DNA of 64,000 nt from Lachnospira sp. UBA3212 (GTDB lineage Bacteria > Bacillota > Clostridia > Lachnospirales > Lachnospiraceae): positions 10,788 through 74,787 of the forward strand of contig DEWK01000012.1 of assembly GCA_002363615.1 (NCBI GenBank), read 5' to 3'. The notes below the pieces were generated by a model. The model was not told the DNA's origin. It worked only from the letters and a program-made list of their open reading frames with translations, and made no database searches. Below, piece after piece: positions 50,601 to 59,151 of this stretch. The translations under genes and the position numbers were made by a program. How positions within the stretch are numbered: the first letter of the stretch is position 1; the number at the start of each line of letters is the position of its first letter.

Positions 50601-51495
50601 TTCCCGTATGAACATTGGACAGGTCCTTGAAATTCATCTTTCACTTGCAGCTGCAGTTCTTGGATTTAAGGTTTCTACCCCAGTCTTTGATGGTGCAAAC
50701 ATGGATGATATTCAGGAACTCTTCCACATGGCCAATGATTATGTGAATACTCCTTGGGAAGACTTCTATGAGAAGTATAAGGATCAGATTGCTGATGAAG
50801 TTATGGATTACTTACATGAGCATCTTGATCATAGAAAACTTTGGGAAGGCGTGCCAATCAACGATAATGGTAAGGTATGGCTTCGTGATGGACGTACCGG
50901 AGAGTACTTCGATGGTCCTGTAACAATCGGTCACATGCATTATCTTAAGCTTCACCATTTGGTTGATGATAAGATCCATGCTCGTTCAACCGGTCCTTAC
51001 AGTTTAGTAACTCAGCAGCCACTTGGTGGTAAGGCTCAGTTCGGTGGACAGAGATTCGGAGAGATGGAGGTTTGGGCTCTTGAGGCCTATGGTGCTTCTT
51101 ACACCCTTCAGGAGATTCTTACCTACAAGTCGGATGATGTAGTTGGTCGAGTTAAGACCTATGAAGCAATCGTTAAGGGCAAGAACCTTCCAAAGCCAGG
51201 TATTCCAGAATCATTTAAGGTAATGATCAAGGAGTTACAGGCACTTGCACTTGATGTTCGTGTTCTGGATGAGCAGAATAACGAAGTTGACTTAAAGGAA
51301 AATGTCGAAGATACTGATATCAGCTTTAACTCAATCTTAAACGATAAGAACTATAATAATGATAATAAAGAAAACTACGGCGCATCCGGCTTTACTCAGC
51401 AGGAGATTAAGGATGGCGAATTTGTTAATTCAGAAGTCGAGACAGTTGTTACAGATTTATTAGAAGATGAATACAACGTAGAGGATGAGCAGTAG
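47653..51495 (+). CDS. rpoB: DNA-directed RNA polymerase beta subunit
   Basis: A 1280-residue subunit. The rifampicin region reads [40 protein letters not shown], with wild-type-looking residues. Further landmarks: [16 protein letters not shown] type block ([16 protein letters not shown]), [20 protein letters not shown] and the C-terminal [20 protein letters not shown]. The last ~80 residues ([16 protein letters not shown] and an acidic end) are an extra tail of low conservation. Followed by rpoC after 14 bases. Confidence 0.98.
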   Translation: [1280 protein letters not shown]

Positions 51496-51509
51496 AAAGG
51501 AGAAGGTAC

Positions 51510-54500
51510 ATGCCTGAGATGAATAAGAAGGATACTTATCAGCCAATTTCATTTGATAAGGTTAAGATTGGTCTGGCTTCTCCAGAAAAGATCAGAGAGT
51601 GGTCTAGAGGAGAGGTTACAAAGCCGGAGACAATCAACTATAGAACATTAAAGCCTGAGCGTGATGGTCTGTTCTGTGAGAGAATTTTTGGACCAAGCAA
51701 GGACTGGGAATGTCACTGTGGTAAGTATAAGAAGATTCGCTATAAGGGCGTAATCTGTGACAAGTGTGGAGTAGAGGTTACAAAGGCTTCCGTTCGTAGA
51801 GAGCGTATGGGTTCCATTGAACTTGCTACACCAGTTTCACATATTTGGTACTTTAAGGGAATCCCTAGTAGAATGGGTCTAATCCTTGATATTTCTCCTA
51901 GAATTCTTGAAAAGGTATTATACTTTGCTTCCTACATCGTACTTGATGCAGGTGAAACGAATTTAATGTATAAGGATGTACTCTCAGAGAAGCAGTATCG
52001 TGATGCTGTAGAAGAGTATGGCCGTAATACCTTCCGTGTAGGAATGGGTGCGGAAGCAATTTTAGAGTTACTTCGCAACATTGACCTTGAGAAGGAGTCA
52101 GAGGAATTAAAGGCAGAATTAATGGAGTCTTCCGGACAGAAGCGTGCTAAGATCGTTAAGAGATTAGAGGTTGTAGAGGCATTCCGTATTTCAGGAAATA
52201 AGCCTGAATGGATGATTCTTTCTGTGATTCCTGTAATTCCACCGGATCTTCGTCCAATGGTACAGTTAGATGGTGGTCGTTTTGCTACCTCTGATTTAAA
52301 TGATTTATATCGTCGTATCATTAATCGTAACAATCGTCTTGCAAAGCTTCTTGAGTTAGGAGCACCGGAGATTATTGTTCGTAATGAGAAGAGAATGCTT
52401 CAGGAAGCAGTGGATGCATTGATTGATAATGGACGTCGTGGACGTCCGGTTACTGGTCCTGGTAACCGTGCATTAAAGTCACTTTCTGATATGTTAAAGG
52501 GTAAGCAGGGACGTTTCCGCCAGAACCTTCTTGGTAAGCGAGTTGACTATTCTGGACGTTCCGTTATCGTAGTAGGACCGGAACTTAAGATCTGGCAGTG
52601 TGGTCTCCCTAAGGAAATGGCAATCGAATTGTTCAAGCCATTTGTAATGAAGGAGTTAACTCAGAGAGGACTTGCGCAGAATATTAAGGGTGCTAAGAAG
52701 ATGGTTGAGCGTCAGGATCGTGCCGTTTGGGACGTTTTAGAAGACGTAATCAAAGAGCATCCTGTTATGTTAAACCGTGCTCCTACACTTCATAGACTTG
52801 GTATCCAGGCCTTCGAGCCAATCTTGGTGGAAGGTAAGGCAATTAAGTTACATCCATTGGTATGTACCGGTTTCAACGCCGATTTCGATGGAGACCAGAT
52901 GGCTGTTCACCTTCCACTTTCTATGGAAGCACAGGCAGAATGTAGATTCCTCTTACTTTCACCAAACAACCTCTTAAAGCCTTCGGACGGTGGTCCGGTA
53001 GCGGTTCCTTCACAGGATATGGTACTTGGTATTTACTACCTTACTCAGGATAGAGAGGGTGTAAAGGGAGAAGGAAAGTACTTCTCAAGTTATAACGAAG
53101 CAATTCTTGCTTATGAGAATGGATATATTACTTTCCATTCAGCAATTAAGGTTAGAAGAACGGTTACCCTTCCTGATGGAAGAGTAGTATCCGGAGATAT
53201 AGATTGTACCCTCGGACGTTTAATGTTCAATGAAATCATTCCACAGGATCTTGGTTTTGTAGACCGTGTGAAGGACGAGGATTACTTAGAACTTGAAGTT
53301 AACTTCCTGGTTCGTAAGAAGGAATTAAAGAAGATTCTTCAGAAGGTAATCGCGGTACATGGTACATTTGCAACTGCAGAAGTTCTTGATAATATTAAGG
53401 CTATGGGTTACAAGTATTCAACCCGTGCAGCTATGACTGTATCCATTGCAGATATGAACGTACCTGCAGAAAAGCCTACGATCCTTGCAAATGCAGAGAA
53501 GACAGTTGATAAGATTAACGCACACTATCGTCGTGGTCTTGTAACAGAGGATGAGAGATATCAGGAGGTGATCACTACCTGGAAAGAGGCAGATGATTTA
53601 CTTACTAAGACCCTTCTGAACGATCTTGATAAATTAAATAGTATTAAGATGATGGCTGACTCAGGAGCTCGAGGATCTGATAAGCAGATTAAGCAGTTAG
53701 CTGGTATGCGAGGCTTGATGGCTGATACAACCGGTAAGACCATCGAACTTCCAATTAAGTCAAACTTCCGTGAAGGTCTTGATGTTATGGAATACTTCAT
53801 TTCCGCACACGGAGCCAGAAAGGGACTTTCAGATACCGCTCTGCGTACTGCCGATTCAGGATACTTAACAAGACGACTTGTTGACGTATCTCAGGATTTA
53901 ATTATTCGAGAGACAGATTGTTCTGTTCATAGAAAGAACATTCCATTTATGGAAGTATCTGCATTTATGGAAGGCAAGGAAACAATCGAGACGCTTGAAG
54001 AACGTATTACAGGTAGAACTTCTGCTGAGGATGTATTCGATGCAGATGGAAACCTTGTAGTTGCTAAGAATCAGATGATTACACCAAAGCGTGCAGCAGC
54101 TGTTGTTGCTACAGGAGCAACTAAGGTTAAGATTCGTTCAATCTTAAGCTGCCGTTCAAAGCTTGGTGTTTGTGCTAAGTGTTATGGTACGAACCTTGCA
54201 ACCGGTCAGGCTGTACAGGTTGGTGAAGCTGTTGGTATTATTGCTGCTCAGTCAATCGGTGAGCCGGGTACCCAGTTAACCATGAGAAACTTCCATACCG
54301 GTGGTGTTGCAGGTAACGATATCACCCAGGGTCTTCCTAGAGTAGAAGAGCTTTTCGAGGCTCGTAAGCCTAAGGGTATGGGAATCATCGCTGAGTTCGG
54401 TGGTAACGTAGAACTTAAGGAGACCAAGAAGAAGAAGGAAGTAATCATTACAAATCCGGAAACCGGAGATTCAAAGGCATATTTAATCCCTTACAGCTCA

Positions 54501-55166
54501 AAGCTTAAGGTATTTGATGGGGATGTAATTGAGGCCGGTGCTAGTATCACAGAAGGACCAATCAACCCACATGACATCCTTAGAATTCAGGGTGTTCGTG
54601 CAGTACAGGATTACATGATGAAGGAAGTTCAGCGTGTATACCGTCTCCAGGGTGTAGAAATCGACGATAAGCACATCGAGGTGATTGTACGTCAGATGTT
54701 AAAGAAGATTCAGATTGAAGATCCAGGTGATTCAGAGTACTTACCGGGTATTACTGTAGAAGCTACAGAATTCAATGATATTAATGATGATCTTGAAGAG
54801 GCAGGTAAGGAAAAGGCAATCGGTAAACAGGTAATGCTTGGTATTACCAAGGCTTCCCTTGCAACAAATTCATTCTTATCAGCAGCATCCTTCCAGGAGA
54901 CTACCAAGGCTCTGACAGAGGCTGCAATCAATGGAAAGATTGATCCATTGATCGGTCTGAAGGAGAACGTAATCATCGGTAACTTAATTCCAGCCGGAAC
55001 CGGTATGAAGAGATATCGTGATGTACATCTTGATACAGATGATATGATTGCTGAAAACCGTAAGGCAAAAGAACTGGTAGCAAAGATTCGTAGAGAAGAA
55101 GATGAGAGAGCAAAAGCTGAGGTAAACGAAGGCGAATTTGCAATTTCAGAAGAACCGGAAGAATAA
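51510..55166 (+). CDS. rpoC: DNA-directed RNA polymerase beta' subunit
   Basis: A 1218-residue subunit. The zinc finger CHCGKYKKIRYKGVICDKCG is near residue 70; the catalytic Mg site NADFDGDQMAVHLPL is near 455; the bridge helix lies around ARKGLSDTALRTADSGYLTR; the second zinc site is CRSKLGVCAKCYG. No large lineage insert is visible. The acidic C-terminus is short. A strong bidirectional terminator follows, which separates rpoC from the str genes. Confidence 0.98.
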   Translation: MPEMNKKDTYQPISFDKVKIGLASPEKIREWSRGEVTKPETINYRTLKPERDGLFCERIFGPSKDWECHCGKYKKIRYKGVICDKCGVEVTKASVRRERMGSIELATPVSHIWYFKGIPSRMGLILDISPRILEKVLYFASYIVLDAGETNLMYKDVLSEKQYRDAVEEYGRNTFRVGMGAEAILELLRNIDLEKESEELKAELMESSGQKRAKIVKRLEVVEAFRISGNKPEWMILSVIPVIPPDLRPMVQLDGGRFATSDLNDLYRRIINRNNRLAKLLELGAPEIIVRNEKRMLQEAVDALIDNGRRGRPVTGPGNRALKSLSDMLKGKQGRFRQNLLGKRVDYSGRSVIVVGPELKIWQCGLPKEMAIELFKPFVMKELTQRGLAQNIKGAKKMVERQDRAVWDVLEDVIKEHPVMLNRAPTLHRLGIQAFEPILVEGKAIKLHPLVCTGFNADFDGDQMAVHLPLSMEAQAECRFLLLSPNNLLKPSDGGPVAVPSQDMVLGIYYLTQDREGVKGEGKYFSSYNEAILAYENGYITFHSAIKVRRTVTLPDGRVVSGDIDCTLGRLMFNEIIPQDLGFVDRVKDEDYLELEVNFLVRKKELKKILQKVIAVHGTFATAEVLDNIKAMGYKYSTRAAMTVSIADMNVPAEKPTILANAEKTVDKINAHYRRGLVTEDERYQEVITTWKEADDLLTKTLLNDLDKLNSIKMMADSGARGSDKQIKQLAGMRGLMADTTGKTIELPIKSNFREGLDVMEYFISAHGARKGLSDTALRTADSGYLTRRLVDVSQDLIIRETDCSVHRKNIPFMEVSAFMEGKETIETLEERITGRTSAEDVFDADGNLVVAKNQMITPKRAAAVVATGATKVKIRSILSCRSKLGVCAKCYGTNLATGQAVQVGEAVGIIAAQSIGEPGTQLTMRNFHTGGVAGNDITQGLPRVEELFEARKPKGMGIIAEFGGNVELKETKKKKEVIITNPETGDSKAYLIPYSSKLKVFDGDVIEAGASITEGPINPHDILRIQGVRAVQDYMMKEVQRVYRLQGVEIDDKHIEVIVRQMLKKIQIEDPGDSEYLPGITVEATEFNDINDDLEEAGKEKAIGKQVMLGITKASLATNSFLSAASFQETTKALTEAAINGKIDPLIGLKENVIIGNLIPAGTGMKRYRDVHLDTDDMIAENRKAKELVAKIRREEDERAKAEVNEGEFAISEEPEE

Positions 55167-55167
55167 T

Positions 55168-55204
55168 AAAAAGAGGTCGTAGGAATTTCCTACGGCCTCT
55201 TTTT
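55168..55204. terminator. Bidirectional terminator after rpoC
   Basis: A 16-pair stem, arms 55168-55183 and 55189-55204, with A/T runs on both sides; one G-T pair. Serves rpoC and the convergent two-component operon. Confidence 0.9.
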
Positions 55205-55221
55205 ACAGTCCTTTGAATTTT

Positions 55222-55854
55222 TTATTGGAAATGCTTGTAATAAAAGATTGCTAACTGGGTTCTGTCTCGAACCTTTAATTTATCAAAGACAGAAGAGATG
55301 TAGTTACGAACGGTTCCTTCGCTTAGGAAAAACTTATCTGCAATCTCCTTGTTACTTAGCCCCTGGGCAACCTGAGTAATAATGTCGATTTCCTTCTCAC
55401 TTAGGTTGAACTCCTCAAAGGCCGACTTTTTTGGAGCGGAGTGGTCCATGGAAAGGGTTGGAATCTTGCTGATAATCTCATCTCCAAATACACGTTGACC
55501 AGAATATACCGCTTTAATCGAAGGGATGATCGATTCAAAATTTTGTTTTAGCAGATACCCCTTAGCACCAATCTTTAAAGCTTCTACAATGTAATCTTCA
55601 TCGGAGAAGGTGGTTAAGTATAAAATCTTGGCGTCCGGGTGCTTTTCAAGAATCTGTTTACCGGCATCAATACCAGTTACATGTTTCATACGGATATCAG
55701 AAAGCAGTACATCTGGCAGGTATTTCTCATATAAGGCGATGGAATCGGCACCGTCATGGCCGAGTTCAAGAACTTTAATTTCCGGGTCAGATTCCAAAAT
55801 AGTCTTTAAAGCCTGACATACCAGGTTGTCATCATCCACAATTACGATATTCAT
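55222..55854 (-). CDS. NarL/FixJ-family response regulator
   Basis: A 210-residue regulator. The receiver (~1-120) has the acidic pocket VDDDN (D7-D9), phospho-acceptor D53 in VLLSDIRMK, the Thr in LYLTTFSDEDY and Lys in GYLLKQ. The C-terminal LuxR-type helix-turn-helix reads FNLSEKEIDIITQVAQGLSN, KEIADKFFLSEGTVRNYISS. Partner kinase is encoded 23 bases upstream. It likely controls the divergent ABC exporter genes, by analogy with other TCS-ABC pairs. Confidence 0.94.
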   Translation of the reverse strand: MNIVIVDDDNLVCQALKTILESDPEIKVLELGHDGADSIALYEKYLPDVLLSDIRMKHVTGIDAGKQILEKHPDAKILYLTTFSDEDYIVEALKIGAKGYLLKQNFESIIPSIKAVYSGQRVFGDEIISKIPTLSMDHSAPKKSAFEEFNLSEKEIDIITQVAQGLSNKEIADKFFLSEGTVRNYISSVFDKLKVRDRTQLAIFYYKHFQ

Positions 55855-55877
55855 GTCTTATGTCCCTCCACTTTTGT

Positions 55878-56966
55878 TTATTCGTTCTCTTCTTTATCTG
55901 AATTGATCTTCGGAATGGTAATGAAGATTTTATAGCCTTCGTTGTTATTAATGGTAAAGGTACCGTCCAGCTCATCCACACGTTGCTGGATGGAAATGGT
56001 CCCCATACCACCGCTCTTTTTTTGATACCCCTTGGTAGTACCATTATCAGCAATTACTAACTGATAGGCTACGGGCATCTCGTCAATGGTAATACTAACA
56101 TGAGTTGCATTACTGTGTTTCATAATATTGGTTAAGGCCTCCTGGACGATGTAAATCACAGAATACTTAGCCTTAATAGGAATCTCATGGGTAACGCTGT
56201 AGTTAAAGGAAACCGGACAAAAATCAAAGTCATTGATCAGGCCGTTAATTTTTAATTCCAAATCCACAGACTCCTCATGGAGATTGTGAATACTAGCTCG
56301 GATGCTATCCATACCGGTAGAAAGGGTATCCTTAATATTGGTCAGGGATTCCTTGGTGGCAGGATCCTTGGTAATAGCCATGAGTGCGGCAATCTGAAGG
56401 ATTGAACTAGAAAGCAAATGACCAACAATATCATGAATCTCTCGGGCAATACGGTTACGCTCGTTCAAGGTAGCGTTGTTGACCTCGTAGTCCTGACGTT
56501 CTAAAAGGTCGTGGTTTTTCGAATTTAAGGTTCTCTTAGAAGCGTAAAATTCCAAACGCATCTGTTTGATCTCTTGCCGATTCTCCGCAAGGTCCTGATA
56601 ACGTCTTTTTAAAAGGTATACGAAGCAGGAAACCGCTGCAATATAAAAGAGAAAAGAAATACCAAACTCTGACCAATTGAGATAAATGACCGGAATGCAA
56701 ATGTATATTACATTCTGATAGGATTCTCCGAACAGGTTGTAAGATAGGAAAGGGAGAAAGTAGAGCATCTCCGGAAAGAGCATACATAATCCAATAAAGA
56801 CAAGGAAAAAGATAATGTCGATATAGGATTCATGGAAAAGGTCGGTAAAGGATCCAATTGTTAAAGCGAGTACAATCGGAACAATGGAATATGGATTAAA
56901 ACCGACAGATAGGTAAAGTACCAAACAGCATATGAATACAATAAATTTATCAATCAACTTTCCCAT
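55878..56966 (-). CDS. Sensor histidine kinase, HisKA_3 type
   Basis: A 362-residue kinase. Four or five closely spaced membrane spans fill residues ~5-120 with little extracytoplasmic sequence, as in intramembrane-sensing kinases. A coiled-coil linker (~120-165) leads to the HisKA_3 phospho-acceptor H178 in NRIAREIHDIVGHLLSSS. The ATPase domain has IVQEALTNIMKHSNATHVSI (N box), VIADNGTT and GGMGTISIQQRV. It heads the two-gene operon divergent from the ABC exporter; intramembrane kinases of this type often sense cell-envelope damage through such exporters. Confidence 0.93.
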   Translation of the reverse strand: MGKLIDKFIVFICCLVLYLSVGFNPYSIVPIVLALTIGSFTDLFHESYIDIIFFLVFIGLCMLFPEMLYFLPFLSYNLFGESYQNVIYICIPVIYLNWSEFGISFLFYIAAVSCFVYLLKRRYQDLAENRQEIKQMRLEFYASKRTLNSKNHDLLERQDYEVNNATLNERNRIAREIHDIVGHLLSSSILQIAALMAITKDPATKESLTNIKDTLSTGMDSIRASIHNLHEESVDLELKINGLINDFDFCPVSFNYSVTHEIPIKAKYSVIYIVQEALTNIMKHSNATHVSITIDEMPVAYQLVIADNGTTKGYQKKSGGMGTISIQQRVDELDGTFTINNNEGYKIFITIPKINSDKEENE

Positions 56967-57009
56967 GATTTTGCTTCCTTTCTACAGATTTCATTGTAAC
57001 ATGAATCGG

Positions 57010-57038
57010 TTGACTTTTGCTATCATTTTTTTTAGTAT
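57010..57038 (+). promoter_or_regulatory. Promoter of the ABC exporter operon
   Basis: TTGACT (57010-57015), 17 bases, TAGTAT (57033-57038). A possible minus-strand -10 TACAAT (56993-56998) for the kinase lies only 12 bases away, so both promoters share this 100-base gap. Confidence 0.7.
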
Positions 57039-57067
57039 TAAGGAAAGAAGGAAGAAAGGGGTAACAC

Positions 57068-58009
57068 ATGGTCATTCAGGCAGAGGGCGTGGTAAAAAGT
57101 TATGGTCAAAGCGTAGCGGTAGACCACATTGATCTAAATATTAATCAAGGAGACATACACGGGGTGCTAGGCCCGGAAGGTTCTGGCAAATCAACTCTGA
57201 TTGCATGTCTCCTTTCTCTGATAGAATATGATAGTGGGGAGGTTAAGATTTTTGATCAATATATGGGGTTAAACCAGCCGGACTTAAAAAGACGAATCGG
57301 ATTAGTGACCAAACAGGAAGTTTTCTTTCAGGAACTTCGAGTGGTAGATAACTTGTCCTATTTCGCGGCTCTTTATGAAGATAGAAAAAAGGAAAGACAA
57401 AGAATTGTATCGGAAGTCCTTGAATTTACCGGATTGGTAGAGTTTTCAAGATTTTATCCTAAGGACCTTTCTTCTGGAATTCGAAGAGTGTTAAATTTTG
57501 CCTGTGGAATTGTGCATAAGCCGGAGCTTTTGATCTTAGATGAACCCCTCTTTCATGCAGATGCTGAAAGTAGACAGCAAATCCTTCAATGTATCATTGC
57601 CTTGAATAAGCATGGAACCACCATCCTTCTTTGTTCGGGCAGTATGGAAGAGATGGAACAGATTTGTAGTAGAATTACCATGTTAGACAAGGGGAAGGTT
57701 TTGGCAGAAGGAAGCAGGCAGGAATTAAAGGGAATGATTAACGTAAGAGAGAAAATCAACCTGGGCCTAGTGTCTCCTACCCCAAAGGTGATTAACCAGA
57801 TTCAAAATCTTCCCTTTGTTCATTCGGTTTCTTTACATAAGGACGGATTAGAAATTCGTTCCAAAAAGGGAAGCCAGAATCTGATTGAGTTGTTGGAGTA
57901 CTTAAGGGAAGAGAAAATCGAATTTCGTAACATTTCCTCAGACGAGCCAACCCTAAACGATGTTTATTTTGAGATGACAGGAAAGGACCTGCGGGAAAAA
58001 GAACGATGA
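57068..58009 (+). CDS. ABC transporter ATP-binding protein with unusual signature and H-loop
   Basis: A 313-residue ATPase of the drug/lipid exporter class. Walker A is GPEGSGKST (~36-44), Q-loop TKQEVFF, signature DLSSGIRRVLNF in place of LSGGQ, Walker B LLILDEPLFHADAES with the catalytic Glu kept. The usual switch histidine (STHYMEE) reads CSGSMEEME, so it is missing. The D-loop is also altered. A ~95-residue C-terminal extension (NLGLVSPTPKVINQ) is DrrA-like. It overlaps the first permease by four bases. Slow or regulatory ATPase activity is possible. Confidence 0.9.
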   Translation: MVIQAEGVVKSYGQSVAVDHIDLNINQGDIHGVLGPEGSGKSTLIACLLSLIEYDSGEVKIFDQYMGLNQPDLKRRIGLVTKQEVFFQELRVVDNLSYFAALYEDRKKERQRIVSEVLEFTGLVEFSRFYPKDLSSGIRRVLNFACGIVHKPELLILDEPLFHADAESRQQILQCIIALNKHGTTILLCSGSMEEMEQICSRITMLDKGKVLAEGSRQELKGMINVREKINLGLVSPTPKVINQIQNLPFVHSVSLHKDGLEIRSKKGSQNLIELLEYLREEKIEFRNISSDEPTLNDVYFEMTGKDLREKER

Positions 58010-59151
58010 ATCTGATTAGTTTACATCTTAAGATTTATTTAAAAAATAGAAGAAACCTATTTTGGATTCTTTTGGTGCCAATCCTGGTGGGCTTATTTGT
58101 ATATTTGGCTTATGGGGAGGATATTGAGAATCCTACCAGTTCAATTCCTGTGGGAGTCGTTCGAAGTGAGGGAAATCAAGACTATCAAATCTATCAATGG
58201 GTGTTTGATGAGGTTAAGTGGATAAAACCGGTTTATATGGGAGATTTCGAGGCGGAAGATAAGTTGCAAAACAAGGAGATTTGTGGAATCATTCGTTTTG
58301 CAAATGAACCGACCTTAACTACCTTAAAAAATACCCCGGAGGTTTCTTTGATTAAAAACCTAATGGAAGAGGTAGCAGAAAAGAAACAGCAGTATGAGGA
58401 CAATGATCGAAGTGAGAATCTTGACAAAAGAACTGTTAAAAGTTGGTTTCAGGTAATGGGAAACGAGACAGTTTCTTTAAAACGAGACACGGAGTTTATG
58501 AATGGTTGGTTCTTCATGATTCTGGCGGCTGCCTCATTTTTTTGTGGACTCTATGGAATTCAGATGGTTTCAGAATTAAGTTTGGACCAGAGGACCGTAG
58601 GGGAGGCTGAAAAGATTAACCAGATGCGGGCAATTCGAGTTCGCATGGGAGAAAGAAGACTTCCTTACTTAGCGAATGCAAAGCTGGCAGCAGGTCTTTT
58701 TCTTTCTGCCAATTGTCTTTTGGGCTTAGTCTTCTTTTTTGAAAATTCCTATGGCGTGGACTTTGGGGAGCGTCAGGCTCTCCTGCTATTCAATTGTTAT
58801 TTCTGTACCTTTGCAGGAATTACCTTTGGTATGGCCCTAGGATGTTTTAGTCGTTTTACTTATGAAGGAAAGCGCATTCTTCTACTTTTGCTTACCACTT
58901 TCTTTTATTTGATTGCAGGCCCTAATGGCGCCAACTGGGAACGGAGTCTTTTTGGAGATTCTCTGTTTTTAACAAAGCTAAATCCCCTAAGTGTGATCCA
59001 ATCTAGTTTTTTTGAATTGTATTATCATACAGGACTGAAGGGTTACATAATGGATGCACTTTGGATCCTGGTATTTTCCGTGGTGTGTGCCACAACAGTG
59101 ATCTATCATCTTAGAAAGCAGACGAAAGAAGAGTGGGAGGATACCATATGA
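58006..59151 (+). CDS. ABC-2 transporter permease
   Basis: A 381-residue membrane protein: one span at ~13-30, a large outer domain (~35-165), then five spans from ~170 to 370. This is the DrrB/YhgE-like ABC-2 layout used by exporters of drugs, peptides or lipids. The extracytoplasmic part is charged (VAEKKQQYEDNDRSENLDKR). It overlaps the ATPase gene (ATGA) and the next permease, so the two permeases probably form a heterodimer. Confidence 0.88.
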   Translation: MNLISLHLKIYLKNRRNLFWILLVPILVGLFVYLAYGEDIENPTSSIPVGVVRSEGNQDYQIYQWVFDEVKWIKPVYMGDFEAEDKLQNKEICGIIRFANEPTLTTLKNTPEVSLIKNLMEEVAEKKQQYEDNDRSENLDKRTVKSWFQVMGNETVSLKRDTEFMNGWFFMILAAASFFCGLYGIQMVSELSLDQRTVGEAEKINQMRAIRVRMGERRLPYLANAKLAAGLFLSANCLLGLVFFFENSYGVDFGERQALLLFNCYFCTFAGITFGMALGCFSRFTYEGKRILLLLLTTFFYLIAGPNGANWERSLFGDSLFLTKLNPLSVIQSSFFELYYHTGLKGYIMDALWILVFSVVCATTVIYHLRKQTKEEWEDTI

